A stretch of 64,000 nucleotides of DNA from Diaporthe sp. PMI_573 (GCA_021399435.1 JAJTUP010000097.1:62001-126000), one strand, 5' to 3'; positions 48,794 to 60,232 are shown, counted from the first letter of the stretch. Notes: generated by a model not told the origin, from the letters alone. A program made the numbers and translations.

Positions 48794-50644
48794 CTATACA
48801 ACAGAATCGTCTTCTCTTCTACGCCCTGTGACCTCGGCCGAGCCGGACGCCTCTTCGCTGCGGTCCGGTTCGGGGCTGTCCCGGTACGACCCTTGGCGAG
48901 CAGCCCGGGCAGACTGATCTTCTGGGTTGTCGCTATATTCTGGGAAAGTCGAGCTGGAAGGCCTCTGTAGCAGGTCTCCTGAAGAGTCATTATTCCTATT
49001 CCTCCACCAACGCGAGATGCCTCCAATTGCGCCCTGGACTGGCCCCCCAGAAGTCCTACGACTTGACTTCCGAGCTGTGAAGCCGGGGAAGCCCGTGGAC
49101 TTCCTGCGGGCGCGGAAGCCGGATCTCCAGGGTCGTGACGAATCCGCACTCCTCGGTGCTTCACCCAGTACGAAGGGGGTGTCGCTGATCCCTCTTCGAT
49201 GGGAACCGATCAGTGACACATCATTGGCTGGGAGCGTCTTCGAGCGTAGTCTGCTGACCGGCAAGGGGGAATACGGCACTTCGTCGTCATCCAGCTCGCC
49301 CCAAATTTCCTGCCGTTCTTGCCAGCGCGGTCTGGGCAACGAAGGCAGGAAAGATGATTTTCTCCGTGCAGAAGCGGAAGAGGTTGGTGGAACAAGCGGT
49401 AACGGTTTTGGCCTGCTGCGCCGAGCGCTGTCTGGCTCTGGGCTGTCAAACGTGTGATACGTGTAGGTCGTCGGAAGGACATCGTCTTCGGCGCCGACTG
49501 AATGCGTGTTCGCGAGAAGCAGATCCTCTTCCTCCTCCTCCCCGTCGGTGTCTTCAACGAGACCTAGGCCTGGCGCAAGGGAGGATTGACCGCCCACAGG
49601 AGTGTGCTGCTCGTCGCTCAGTCTCCAGGAAAGCGCAAGGACACCTGACAAGAGAATAACGGTGCCGAGCGCTATGAGACAACCGCGCAAGGCGCTGATG
49701 AGTTCGGTCTGGTCGAAATAGATGAGCCCATCTAGGATGGCAATTATGTTGTAAATGCAGAATACCAAGGGGTATAGGACTGATGTCGAGACCAGCTTGA
49801 GACCCCGGTGCAGATAGTAGAGCTGAGTCAATGCTAGGGTGATGAGTGCCAGGACTATTACCCAGGCTTGCCAGCGGACAAACTGATTCTTCCCGTCGAC
49901 CACGGTCTTGATGATGAGTTCGACGGCCGATTTTGCCACCAGGAGTGAGTGGGCGGACAGTATGCCACTCACGCAGCCGTAGGACAGACCACGGACCAAG
50001 CGAAACCGCGGGCTCTGCGAGAGACCCAAGAAATGGTTTGCGCCGTCGATTACGACGCAGATGGCAATGACAAGGACCGCTTGCAGTGCCATCCACAACA
50101 CGAAAGCAGGCCTCCCAAGCAGCGCCAGCAGCTCGTCCAAGGTGTGCGTGGGAGAGGGTATGGCGCCGAAGATAGCGATCAGCACGGCGCCGGCGCATAC
50201 CAATAACGTGCCCCATAGTGACCACCTCGTGAAGGGCTCGCCTAGTATAAGTGTGGCGCATATCGAGTTGAAGACCAGGCCCGAGGCCTGCAGCGTGGAG
50301 AGGACGGGTAGCGGTAGTGTGGATATCTGGACGGTGCTCCCGAGAATATTGGATATTATGAACATGGCCATCCCGACCTGCCATCTCCTCCTTCGGTGAG
50401 GTGGTCGGCGGACATCGTGGGGCCCTTTCTCGTCTTCGAGGATGTGCGACTTGCGTTGCAGCGTCAGGCCTAAGCTTTGCACGCCGGTCGACAACAGTCC
50501 GGTTATAATGCCGAGCTGTACAGCAATGTCAGTCGCGCGCATCGAGATGGGACTGCCTGCGAGCCAGAAGCGCAGGCGCAGGCGCAGGACCAAAGGACAT
50601 ACCGCGATGCTCCCACCAGGGGACATGCCGCCGATAGACCCCAT
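48794..50644 (-). CDS. NIPA/DUF803-type magnesium transporter-like membrane protein
   Basis: Proposed exons on the minus strand are 50644-50603 and 50515-48794, giving 587 residues. The 87-bp intron (donor GTATGT, branch-like CTGAC, acceptor TACAG) has no stop and is a multiple of three, so an uninterrupted frame of 616 codons also exists. I excise it because it would place a basic, non-conserved LRLRLRF segment just before the conserved start LGIITGLLSTGVQSLGLTLQ. Family marks: that segment, QRKSH, LQASGLVFNSICATLILGEP, and YYLHRGLKLVSTSVLYPLVF, spread over eight or nine membrane segments within about residues 15-320. A hydrophilic, acidic then Ser/Arg-rich tail of about 260 residues follows and is fungal-specific. 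NIPA proteins carry Mg2+ and related divalent ions in plasma or endosomal membranes; transport here is inferred. Head-to-head with the V-ATPase E gene. Confidence 0.88.
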   Translation of the reverse strand: MGSIGGMSPGGSIAVCPLVLRLRLRFWLAGSPISMRATDIAVQLGIITGLLSTGVQSLGLTLQRKSHILEDEKGPHDVRRPPHRRRRWQVGMAMFIISNILGSTVQISTLPLPVLSTLQASGLVFNSICATLILGEPFTRWSLWGTLLVCAGAVLIAIFGAIPSPTHTLDELLALLGRPAFVLWMALQAVLVIAICVVIDGANHFLGLSQSPRFRLVRGLSYGCVSGILSAHSLLVAKSAVELIIKTVVDGKNQFVRWQAWVIVLALITLALTQLYYLHRGLKLVSTSVLYPLVFCIYNIIAILDGLIYFDQTELISALRGCLIALGTVILLSGVLALSWRLSDEQHTPVGGQSSLAPGLGLVEDTDGEEEEEDLLLANTHSVGAEDDVLPTTYTYHTFDSPEPDSARRSRPKPLPLVPPTSSASARRKSSFLPSLPRPRWQERQEIWGELDDDEVPYSPLPVSRLRSKTLPANDVSLIGSHRRGISDTPFVLGEAPRSADSSRPWRSGFRARRKSTGFPGFTARKSSRRTSGGPVQGAIGGISRWWRNRNNDSSGDLLQRPSSSTFPEYSDNPEDQSARAARQGSYRDSPEPDRSEEASGSAEVTGRRREDDSVV

Positions 50645-51895
50645 TGCGCCGATTCAGTCGTGCAGGGACGCATCTGGCAGAAACAGCCAGAAGATAGGGT
50701 GTATGGATATTTGCGTGTCGCGTTGCACACAAACGGAGCTCGAGCGGTGGAATGTTTAGGTTGCTGGTAAGAAAGGGGGTAGGTTGGCTATGAGTGTCGT
50801 GGTGTTCCCGAGAGGTGTAACCCTCGTGGCTGGGGTCTGCACCTGGCACCTGGCCGAGGTCGTGGCACACCGCAGTAGTCGGAGGGAGGGGCAGTCAAAG
50901 GACACAGGATGGAGTTTTGTTTTGAGACGGTCCGTTCAAGACGACCGTGGGCGAGGCGTCTAGCGGTGAGGTCTTGAGGAGGGCGGTCGATTTCGTCTCG
51001 AGGTTTGGGGCGGGTTAGCAACTCGAACCGATTCGCGGCGAATGACCTCAGTCAAATGGACGTCACGACCGCGGCCCTGAGACATCCGAGAGGGCTGTTT
51101 CGAAGTGTTGAGTGACGCCCGCGGTGTCGGACGCAGACCACTTGAGCTGGTCACAAGTCGGCGGCCTTCTGGCTTTGGTCAGGCACAGTCATTTGCAGGG
51201 TCGAAGGGGGGCAAGATTGATGAGTGGGATGGGATAGACTGGTTGAGCGGCAAGGGGGTATGTGCATGCATTATACCTAGAGGGCACGGAGACTATGGTC
51301 CAGCAAGGTGGGCTTCAATGCGGGAAGCGAAACATCGAGGTGCGCAAGCAGTCAAGTCGCTGACGATCAGTGGTCGTGGGCCGCCCATGCCCCAGGCCCA
51401 GACTCACCAGGGCCGCCCACACGGCTCCCAGCCCAACGGTGATTCATGCTGAATCCAGAACAGTGCTGCTGCAGTGGCGGGCCTGTGCATTAAAGACCCC
51501 TAAGCCACTGGAATGACCACCTAGGCACGGCTGTTTGCAGCACCAATTGAGAGCTAGCTGGTGGTCCATGTGCGGGTGCGAAGCTGCCGGCGGGCAGCTG
51601 GGCTTGGCAGCATCAGCACCGATGAGTGACGGAGCTCCATGTCCAACAATAGACCCAGGATCCACCAAGCCCATCCTCTACGAGGCACCGTCTCTCGACC
51701 TGAGGCACGGCAACGACCACGACCACGACCACGACCACGACTTACACCACCTTCTACGACTGACGACCTCTGTTTCTTGCTAGGCGCCGCGTCTTTCCCG
51801 CTCCTCGCCCCGTCCAACCCCACGAGAGCGTCTAGCTCCGCTCACCGACCGTACCTCATATCCCGCAGTCGTCATCACCGCCACAGCCGCCCAAC
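50645..51895. promoter_or_regulatory. Divergent promoter region of the NIPA and V-ATPase E genes
   Basis: 1.25 kb between two start codons on opposite strands. No third gene seen. Contains a (CGACCA)n repeat at 51713-51741. The C/T-rich tract just before 51896 is a likely leader. Shared control is possible but not shown by the sequence. Confidence 0.45.
51713..51741. repeat. (CGACCA)n hexamer repeat, almost five units
   Basis: CGACCA is repeated in perfect tandem, about 155 bases before the V-ATPase E start codon. Confidence 0.9.
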
Positions 51896-52764
51896 ATGTC
51901 GCAAGTTCACGCCTTGTCCGACGACCAGGTACGCACACCAGCACCAGGCCTATATGTAGACCTCAGGCGGGGCATCGGCAGCTAACAATGGGCAACATCA
52001 ACCCTGCAGGTCGGGCAAGAGCTCCGCAAGATGACGGCCTTCATCCGCCAGGAAGCCAGCGAGAAGGCCCGCGAGATCGAGATCAAGGCAAACGAGGAGT
52101 TCGCCATCGAGAAGTCAAAGCTCGTCCGGCAGGAGACCGACTCCATCGACTCCTCGTACGCCAAGAAGTTCAAGCAGGCCAGCCTGTCGCAGCAGATCAC
52201 GCGGTCCACCGTCGCCAACAAGACCCGGCTCAAGGTCCTCGCCGCTCGGCAGGAGCTGCTCGACGACATCTTCGAGCAGGCCCGCAGCAAGCTCGCCGAG
52301 GGCGCCAAGGACAAGAAGAAGTACGCCGCCGCCCTCAAGGGCTTGGTCCTCGAGGGCATGTACGCCCTGGCCGAGCCTGAGCTGCAGGTCCGCGCCCGCA
52401 AGGCAGACTACGACCTCGTCCGGACCGCGATCGAGGAGGCTGCCAAGGAGTACAAGGAGAAGGTGGGCAAGGAGACCAAGGCTACCATCGATGAGAGCAA
52501 CCCCGTGCCCGAGGGAAGGTAAGACGCAAAAGACTCGCGTAGCTCACTCCGGGCTGCCTTGACGGCGCCGCCGTTTCTCTGGGCGATTGCAGCTAACAAG
52601 ATTGTTGACACAGCGCCGGCGGCGTTATGATTCTCAGCGGGAACGGCAAGATCGAGATTGATAACACGTTCGAGGCAAGGCTGCAGATCCTCGAGAACAA
52701 CTCACTGCCCGCCGTACGAAAGACGCTGTTCGGGCCGAACCCCAACCGCAAGTTCTTCGATTAG
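51896..52764 (+). CDS. vma4: V-type proton ATPase subunit E
   Basis: Exons 51896-51928, 52010-52518 and 52614-52764 (693 nt), 230 residues, the normal size for subunit E. Start MSQVHALSDDQ, then VGQELRKMTAFIRQEASEKA, giving the typical long N-terminal helix rich in Ala/Glu/Lys (EIEIKANEEFAIEKSKLVRQ). The C-terminal globular part has the conserved GGVMILSGNGKIEIDNTFEA and the end ARLQILENNSLPAVRKTLFG. Subunit E pairs with G to form the peripheral stalks that hold V1 against rotation in the vacuolar and endosomal proton pump; it is cytosolic-side and has no membrane segment. Introns are 81 and 95 bp, the first after only 11 codons, with CTAAC branch-like sites just upstream of each acceptor. 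Convergent with the next gene. Confidence 0.97.
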
Positions 52765-53336
52765 AGGGAGGGCCAAGTCTGCCGCATGCGTGTCTTGCGC
52801 TGGCTTTCTACGTGTACAGTGGTCGTTCGTCATATAGCGTGAGGGGAAGGATAAAGCTGTGTCAAAGGCTACGGACGTGGAATCTAGTTCGAAGCCAAGT
52901 GCCATGAAACATGCAACAAGTGTATTATCCAATATTGTTTCTCATTCCTGATACTCATACTGCATGTTACTGAAGTTTGTTCCTGGGATACCAACTTATC
53001 AGCATATCGGAAGCAAGGCGGGTGTCTTGACATCTCATGAGTGGTGCCTGTTTTGATACGTGAATAGAATGTGCAGCGCTGTTGTAGTGTTACTTGTGTT
53101 GACAGACTTGAATATCTCGTGGAGCCTCGTAGGTATGAGTGAATGTGTCATATGCGATACCATTCTAATTTGATTTGGTATCAAGAACCTCCAAGCTAGA
53201 AGATCCACGAGGGATTCAGATCTATCGACGCCGACACCAGTACTGTACGATGACACCTGTCAGAAGCCAACACAAGACGCCACCCGCGGTAACGCCATCA
53301 CTGCAAACAGCCACTGTTGCCCAGATATCAAGGGTC
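52765..53336. other. Intergenic between convergent 3' ends
   Basis: Holds the 3' UTRs of the V-ATPase E gene (+) and the CANIN-like gene (-). AT-richer; nothing else seen. Confidence 0.6.
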
Positions 53337-55388
53337 TCACCCAGCCATCACCGTGTCCACGACCTCCTGTTTAACACCCGGTCCTCTTTTCTCCTTCTTG
53401 AGGAAACCCTTCATGAAATCCCTCTGCTTGGGCAAGGACACATCCTCCTCCAAGTCCTGCTGCAGCCCGAAGATATTCTTCTTCGGAACTGCCTTGATCC
53501 TGACCTGGTACAAGAGCCTCTCGCGCAGCAGCTCCATCGCATTCTTGGCCTCGATCCTGGACACATGGAGGCCCCTGTTGAGAGGCGCCACGCGCGTGAG
53601 CATGCTCTTGAGGCCCTCGGCTAGCTCGTCGACCTCGGCGTCGAAGCTGACGGCCGACCTCTCGGCTCGGTCGTCCTGTCTCGACGCGTCGCCAAGCGCG
53701 GCGTTGAGCATCATCATCAGCGCCTCGAACTCGTGGTAGTCCGTGTCCTGGTTGATCTGGAACTCGTCCGCCTCCTCAAGCCGGTCGATGACGGCGCGGA
53801 TGTTGACAGTGTCCTCGGGCCGCTTGTCCGCGCGCTGGAGGTCGTCAAAGAAGAACACGGATGCCAGCCGCCGCTTGAGGTCGATGGTGCGTGTCTGGAG
53901 AGATACGGGGTGGGCGCCGGCCGGGGCGGCAGGGCCTAAGAGAGCCACGGCCCGCAGCCGCGTCGTGGCCCTCGGTGAGCTCTGGTACAGGGAGTGGCAG
54001 GCCTCGTGGCAGGATGAGGTCCAGTCGGCGTCAGGAACGCTGCGGGCAACAAGATCCACTGCCTGCCGCCACCTCTGAGTGAGTCCGAAATTCTCTACGG
54101 CCAAGCTGTCCATGCCTAGGCGCAGGAGGATCTGTATCGCTGTGGAGCGAGCGGCTGGAGTGAGATTACATGCCATGGCCCCGACTAAGTCGAGGATGCT
54201 TTCGACGCAGGACCAGTCCCTGCTCGGATACGGTTGTCGGGTCTCCTCTTTCAAAGTAACGGGGCCCATAAGGTTGTCGACGTCTTCTGTCGCGCCGAGC
54301 TGTCTGAACACCTTCTGCAGAAGCGCTGGCGTGACGAGGCGGGTCGTGTGGTCGTCACAGATACTCAAGAGTTTGACATACTCAGCCCGCAGCGCCTTTC
54401 GCTTCTCTGAGCAGACCTCGTCCAGAACCCAGAGAAATATCTCATCCGGAAGGTTCCCCAGCTTCTTCTGGATGTCGTACGGGAAGCCGCTCGCAAAGTG
54501 CCTCCCGCGATCCTGTGCATCGTCGAGGATAGCCCACGGGCCCTTCGCCTTGGCCCTAGGGAACTTCCTGCCCACGACGTCAGGGCCAGGCTCGTCCGGC
54601 TCGAAGAAGTAGTACAATTTCCTTCCACCGCCAACGTCCGCACGCTGCAGGGCTCTCACGACCCGCATCTTATTCTGAGCCCCATCGTCGTCTGCTCCCT
54701 CGTCGTTCGCGGCAGCCGTGGCCGCCTCGAGTAAGTGCTCCTTGAGCGCAGCCGCCGCCCTGTCCTCCTGCCAATACTGGCCCTCCCCAGGGTCGCCTGC
54801 GGCAGCAGCCCCACGCTGCATCTCAGCCTCCTGCTCCAGCATCGCGGAGAAGCGCTGGGCAGAGGCCCGGGTCTTCTCGTCCTGGCGGTTGAATTCCAGC
54901 AAGGCCTGCATGTCCTGCCTGTGCTTCTTGCTCTGGATGGTGAGCGGTGAGGAGTGGAACTCGTGCGCCGCAGCGGTCCGCTTCGCACGGGGGGTCTCGA
55001 GAAGGCTGAGCTTGGCCGAGGACGCTGCTGCTGTTGCTGCTGGCCTTGACTGCCGTGGCGGGGCTGGACCGCTGTTGCGCATTAGGATGTCCGGCAGCGA
55101 GTCGTCGTCCGAGTCGGAGAACTCCTCGTCCGAAGCCGCGATGACGGCGTCGCGGCTGATGGGGGCCCTCGGGATCGGAGAGCTTATGGATGGAGGTGAG
55201 GATGGGACGTCGGATGCCGTGGGGGGGAAGGCATTTTCAGGTTCATTGTCACCACGGCTCCGATGTGAAGGGGTTCCTGGCGCCAGCACTGGTGCTCGGG
55301 AGCCCCGCGTCGACGAGGCTGGCGGCCTCGATGCCTTGGGGCCCGCAAAGAAGCTGCGGATGTCACCGTTCTTCTTCTGGGCGACCAT
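53337..55388 (-). CDS. Nuclear protein, probable CANIN/SLF2-like (SMC5-SMC6-associated) family
   Basis: A single exon of 683 codons from ATG 55388 to TGA 53339-53337. Residues 1-230 are disordered-looking: Ser/Pro/Ala-rich with acidic patches (SDEEFSDSDDDSLPDIL) and Ala/Glu-rich helices. From about 240 the protein is a folded helical domain with KLYYFFEPDEPGP, FPYDIQKKLGNLPDEIFLWV, LDEVCSEKRKALRAEYVKLL and TPALLQKVFRQLGA. This pattern resembles the CANIN domain of SLF2/FAM178-like proteins, which help recruit the SMC5-SMC6 complex to damaged DNA. The match is from memory and unverified. At the N-terminus NGDIRSFF (residues 7-14) looks like a PCNA-binding PIP box lacking its Gln. The C-terminus is basic (KGFLKKEKR). 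No membrane segment or signal peptide. It could be an uncharacterised fungal protein of another DNA-repair family. Confidence 0.6.
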   Translation of the reverse strand: MVAQKKNGDIRSFFAGPKASRPPASSTRGSRAPVLAPGTPSHRSRGDNEPENAFPPTASDVPSSPPSISSPIPRAPISRDAVIAASDEEFSDSDDDSLPDILMRNSGPAPPRQSRPAATAAASSAKLSLLETPRAKRTAAAHEFHSSPLTIQSKKHRQDMQALLEFNRQDEKTRASAQRFSAMLEQEAEMQRGAAAAGDPGEGQYWQEDRAAAALKEHLLEAATAAANDEGADDDGAQNKMRVVRALQRADVGGGRKLYYFFEPDEPGPDVVGRKFPRAKAKGPWAILDDAQDRGRHFASGFPYDIQKKLGNLPDEIFLWVLDEVCSEKRKALRAEYVKLLSICDDHTTRLVTPALLQKVFRQLGATEDVDNLMGPVTLKEETRQPYPSRDWSCVESILDLVGAMACNLTPAARSTAIQILLRLGMDSLAVENFGLTQRWRQAVDLVARSVPDADWTSSCHEACHSLYQSSPRATTRLRAVALLGPAAPAGAHPVSLQTRTIDLKRRLASVFFFDDLQRADKRPEDTVNIRAVIDRLEEADEFQINQDTDYHEFEALMMMLNAALGDASRQDDRAERSAVSFDAEVDELAEGLKSMLTRVAPLNRGLHVSRIEAKNAMELLRERLLYQVRIKAVPKKNIFGLQQDLEEDVSLPKQRDFMKGFLKKEKRGPGVKQEVVDTVMAG

Positions 55389-58300
55389 TGCTGGTTGTGG
55401 TCGCTTTGGAATCTGTGTTTGGAAAACTAGCTACATTGATGTGGACCCAGAAGTTCAAGAGGCCTGGTGGGAGGTCAAGATTGCTTGTGCCTTTGGTGAT
55501 GCCAATACGTTGCGCACGCGTCCGGAACCGCGACTTGCGCGTTGAGGAGGTGGGGTGGTACAACCCATGCATTCAATTTGGTGGCACTAACAGATTGCAG
55601 GCATGGGGACGACACAATGTGTTATCGCAACCCTCTCACATTAGACCATTAGACACTAGACCACGTCTGCACGCCCGATAACTTCCACCAAATAAGTCCT
55701 CGAGACGTAGGTGGCTACCGGTCAGCCACGCTTGGACGCGCGAGTGGCGGGTCTCGGACAGCATTCCAAGTGTCAACCTCTGCCGACACACATCGCCACC
55801 TCTCGATTGGCTTTGTTCGAGGTGGTCCTCACATCACGATTTTCCGCTGCTTTATATCCAGTGTGGTCGGACCAACCAAAGCTTTAAGGGATAGCAGTTC
55901 GGACGTGGGGAGCGAACAGGCAGACAGGCTGCCACCCCCTGCGTGTCACCACACGTCTGCACGAATGCCCTTCGCGCCACAGTCCTTCCTAGGCGAGAAG
56001 CCCGGAACGGTTAAACCCGGTCTGTCGGCGCTAATCCCGCCCCTTAGCTCCAGACGCCAACGGTCGGGATACACTGCTTCAGGTATGGCTCTTTGTTTCT
56101 TCTGAGTCGCGTCTTCGAGTCAGAGCCGACCCGCGTCTGTCCGTCAAGACGTGCGGGCACTGCTTCCTGGGACCTTCGGGGGGTTTTCAAGTTGAGGCAT
56201 CTCATATTGATGAGGCTCTTATAACAAGTTGCCCTTGCGGATCCGATACATTTCGGTCCGGGCGGGAGAGGATCACCGCCCAGGTGGGTCTGGATTCCCG
56301 GCTTTGTGCCCGCCCCTTGCAGCACTCATGAAACTGCTACCAAGTCGCCCGTTCGAACAACTCGTTTGTCTACTGCACGATGAGAACGTTCATCTGCGGC
56401 CACTTACTGCACCGCCAATTGCCCGTGGGGTTTTTGGAGGAAACCCTATTTCTCCGTCCCTGCCGCCCGTTGCCTCGCACAACAAGTTGCTTCGTAAGCG
56501 GAGGGGCCTCAGTGTGCGAGGCAGTAGGGCTGACGGAGTCGGCGGCAGTCTGCAATGAAAAGTTGCCTCCGTGGATCTTCCCAGCACCGTGCGCCGCTGT
56601 GCACGGCGAGAGGCGAGTGACGACACAGCGGGGCCCTTGTCAGATGCTCGAGGTGTTTCGTCTTGGCACCATCTACAAAAGGAGGCGTCGAACGAGAACG
56701 TTGATGACGGTCCTGCAATGGCTTATAGGATGCAATGGGTAGGGCTGACGGCGCGAGGCAAAGTGAGAATGAGAAAGACTGACTCGGTGTTTATGAAGAC
56801 CGACAGCGCAAGTATCGATTGGGCCTTAAGCTTACTGCGTTCGAATCGCCCCAAGCTTGTTTCGGCACAGCACCTTCTCAGCTCGGCCCCTTCCCCCCCC
56901 TCCCAAGTGGCTTGACAGAAAGTTGCTCTGTGTGTTACTCGGAGGTGAGCAGTCGTGGGACGGGAGCCAAGTGTGGTCAGTGTGACAAAACCGCACGCGC
57001 ACAAGTGCTGGAGGATTCGAAGGGGGCCCCTTTTCGCGGCCAAGGTGCCGTGTATGTGCCTGCCTACTTGGCTATTTTGATAATTCTCTGGGCAGTGCAC
57101 GCCAAGGTCGAGAGATGAACCTTGAGCGACCAACAGCCAACAGGGAGTTCGGGCCACGTCCTATCATTGCCTATTCTAGGTTCGGCGGACATGGGATGAG
57201 GATTAAGAATCACGAGAGAGACAGTGACTGCTGTCTCTGCCCAGTGCCTTATTCCTCGAGACTTGCCTGCGCTGATAGACCCGAACATGAGTGGTGGGCT
57301 TTTTCCTGTTTTTGTCTCTCTCTCTTTTCCCCCTCCCTACTGATGATGAAGTGGGTTGCAGTAGGCTGGAGCTGGTGTACCCGCAGATTCGGGTCCATCG
57401 GGGCTGTTACAAGGCCGAGGAGGACGCGAAGCGATTGACGAACGCCTCTCCCCTAATAATACCACAGCACAGTACCGGGCCATGCCAGTACCACTATGTT
57501 CGTGCACCTGCAACGCGCACACACGCATCACGCACCACGCACACAGTAATCCACTGGTCCCACATGGGCAAGCTGGGGATCAGCGCGGATTCGCAGGCAT
57601 AGGCTGCTCATTTCCCAGCTCTTGCCAACCGCATGCGAGCTGGGCGAAAAGTTTCGTCTCTGACCAAGATGCGCACAAGATGAGAGGGAATGGGCTGTGG
57701 GGGCTCTTCTGCCAAGACTGCGGGTGACCAAGATTGTGCAACCCCTGGGTCGCATTCTGGTCCCTGGATTTGTGGGAAGCCCCCCCTATTCAGCATCTCC
57801 ACCCCCATCTGGACAGGACTGGACCAGCCAATCTCGGACAGCGGTGACACTGCCCAAGGCTGGAGAGAGGAGGTCGGCACCGGTGAGATTGTGCGATCTG
57901 CCTCCGGATCTCCATCGAGCATGCAATATCTCGCACTCCGTAGGTCATTCGCTCGATTTGACTTTTCTGGGCCACCGTGGCCAGAGGAGCAGGAAAGGGC
58001 TGGCCGGCAGTGCTCGGGCACGCACCCGGCGTATTTGTGGAAGGGGAGGGGGTCAGGAGGGGAAAGGGGTCGGCCGGTGTTGACGATCTCGGCATGCGGA
58101 GTACATGGACCAGAACGGGCTTCGAAGGCGGCCGTTGATGCGTGCCTAGTTATTAGGTGCTTGCCAGACCCGGTCTGGTTAATCTAATAAAAATCCGTAA
58201 GCTGTGGCTGAGGCGCTGCGAGAAGATGACAACGGGGAGACAACATACATGCTGAGTCTGGAGAAAGGCGAACGGCACAATGCATAATCAGGATCAGTGC

Positions 58301-58827
58301 TGATGAACAGTTATCACATCCCGCCTTACTCATGTCCCGGTGATCCTCGCGCCCATGCCAGTGCCCGCACTGCCTGCTCTCGCCTCTGTCTTGTCGCTGC
58401 ACATACGAGCAGCATACCTTGGATCATGGACATATTGTGGGCAAAGGGATGGATGCCGACACACTCGGCGGACTCGGGGACAGGTGTCCGTGCCAAAACG
58501 TCCCGACTGTTCTTGGTAGCCCAGACTACGGTTAGTCGGTCAATTGACCCATAGGATGTGGTTGCATCAAGCAGAGAGAGTCATTGGCGTAGTGCATGCC
58601 TAGTGTGCATCGGTGACTTGACTCCCGGGGCACCGCAAGAGGGAGGCCCAGGGGGATAGTGTTGTGTGGGTGGGCTCAGTTTGCGGCGGTTGTGGGTGGA
58701 TGATTACCAATACCGCCGTGGCTCGCCCGGCTGGCTCTGGTCGCCTCGCCTCGTCTCGTCTCGCCGTCATCGTCCTCTTCCAACTTTTCCCCAGCCATTC
58801 CCTGTTGATTCTCGTTTCCAACAGACC

Positions 58828-58859
58828 CAGAGCCCCAGAGCCTCAGAGCCCCAGAGCCT
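58828..58859. repeat. Exact 16-bp tandem duplication
   Basis: CAGAGCCCCAGAGCCT at 58828-58843 is followed directly by an identical copy at 58844-58859. Confidence 0.9.
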
Positions 58860-59903
58860 CCGGGAACAGCCAAGGATTGTCCCAATTGGGTGCTCGTGGC
58901 GGTCTCCTCGTCCCTGGCCGTCGGTTTCATCGGGCTGCTGGTGACATTGCTGCCACCAAACCCTTGATTTCTCCTCTGCCTGTCACTTCCCGGCTATCCG
59001 AGGCCCTGCTGATGACCAGGCTACATACAAGGTTGTCTTGCATTCGAGCGCTGAGGTGACAAGGGACCTGGGACCATCCGGCGCCGACCTCAGCCTTTCT
59101 GCTGGGATCAATACCGCCGTGAGGTACTGTGGTGCCTACACACACCGCATCGTCGCACAGCCAGCCTGTGACAAGACAAACCTACAAACAACCAACGCTT
59201 GCTTGCCGTCAGCTTCAGCCTGACGTTGGTGATTCTTCCTACCCGCCAGGTACACTCCTGTACAACGCCACTAGATCCTTCTCTCGGACTTGGATGCGAT
59301 CGAAACGGCAGTGCCACCCTGGGCCAGCAGAGGACCGCCGGGTACCGTGCACAGTACACGCCCTTGCCTACATACATTTTTAGTGCAGCCAGCCCATTCC
59401 CGCCCCTGCGGTTGCTGGCCAACGCCGACGAGCGAAGCGCAATTCGCGACCTTCCCCCCCCCCTTCCTCCACTGGGGGCCTAGCCAGCCATTTGCCAGTT
59501 GGACTACTTGGATCACGCTGGGAGGGATTGTGCTCGTTCCGCGCCCCGGTGCATCCGACACCTGCAGCTAGCAGGGCCAACTCTACAGCATCGTGCGGTA
59601 CGCTCAGGTTACCGAGACTGCCTGCCTACCCATCCCATTCACCCACTCGTTCGCTACCTTGGCTAGTCTACCTTCTACCTGCCGTTACATACCAACCCGT
59701 CCTATCTCACCTCAGCTGCGCTTGCGCTGCGCTGCGCTGCGCTCCCAACCCCAATCCCAATCCCATTCATTCCCTCCCTCGTTATTCCCGCGTCCCTTTT
59801 TTCGACCCTGCCTTTGCCGAACTAGGAGACTGCGCCCAGAAACCCAGAAAGAAGCTTCCCAGCCCGTCCGTCGACCGCTGGCTGGCCCCCCCGATCCTAC
59901 TTC

Positions 59904-59913
59904 TACCTAGGTA
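59904..59913. repeat. Perfect palindrome TACCTAGGTA
   Basis: A ten-base perfect inverted repeat in the probable leader or promoter of the flippase gene. Related CCTAGG-containing segments occur at 13423-13434, 14806-14828 and 31626-31672. Confidence 0.8.
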
Positions 59914-60232
59914 CTCCACAGGTCGCTCGGGCTCGAAAACTCCCCGGCCGTGCTCGTCTTCCCAACTCCCACCTCTTCCACTCGGCTTTAACTCGACTGG
60001 ACCGCACCCACAAGCAGCACCACTGCCCACCCACGCTCTTTCCCGCCGACCCCGATCGTTCGTCAAGCTGTGCATCCGCCCTTCGACCCATTTGGCGTAT
60101 CCTTGGTGTTCATCAAGCTGGAATTCGATAGGCGACCAGAAACACCGGCCGGGCGGACGAACATCGGCGCCAACGCGGCCCAGCCTGGCGAGCGTTCAGG
60201 CGTGATCGGGCCTGGCCCGCGACAGCCACACA

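Larger units (their letters stand above)
55389..60232. other. Intergenic stretch of 4.8 kb; no recognisable gene
   Basis: Divergent flank of the CANIN-like gene (left) and the flippase gene (right). Open frames such as 57690-58187 show no domain. From about 59.5 kb the sequence is strongly C/T-rich on the + strand, including (GCGCT)n near 59724-59740, typical of a fungal promoter and leader. A 16-bp tandem duplication and a TACCTAGGTA palindrome are listed separately. Confidence 0.5.
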
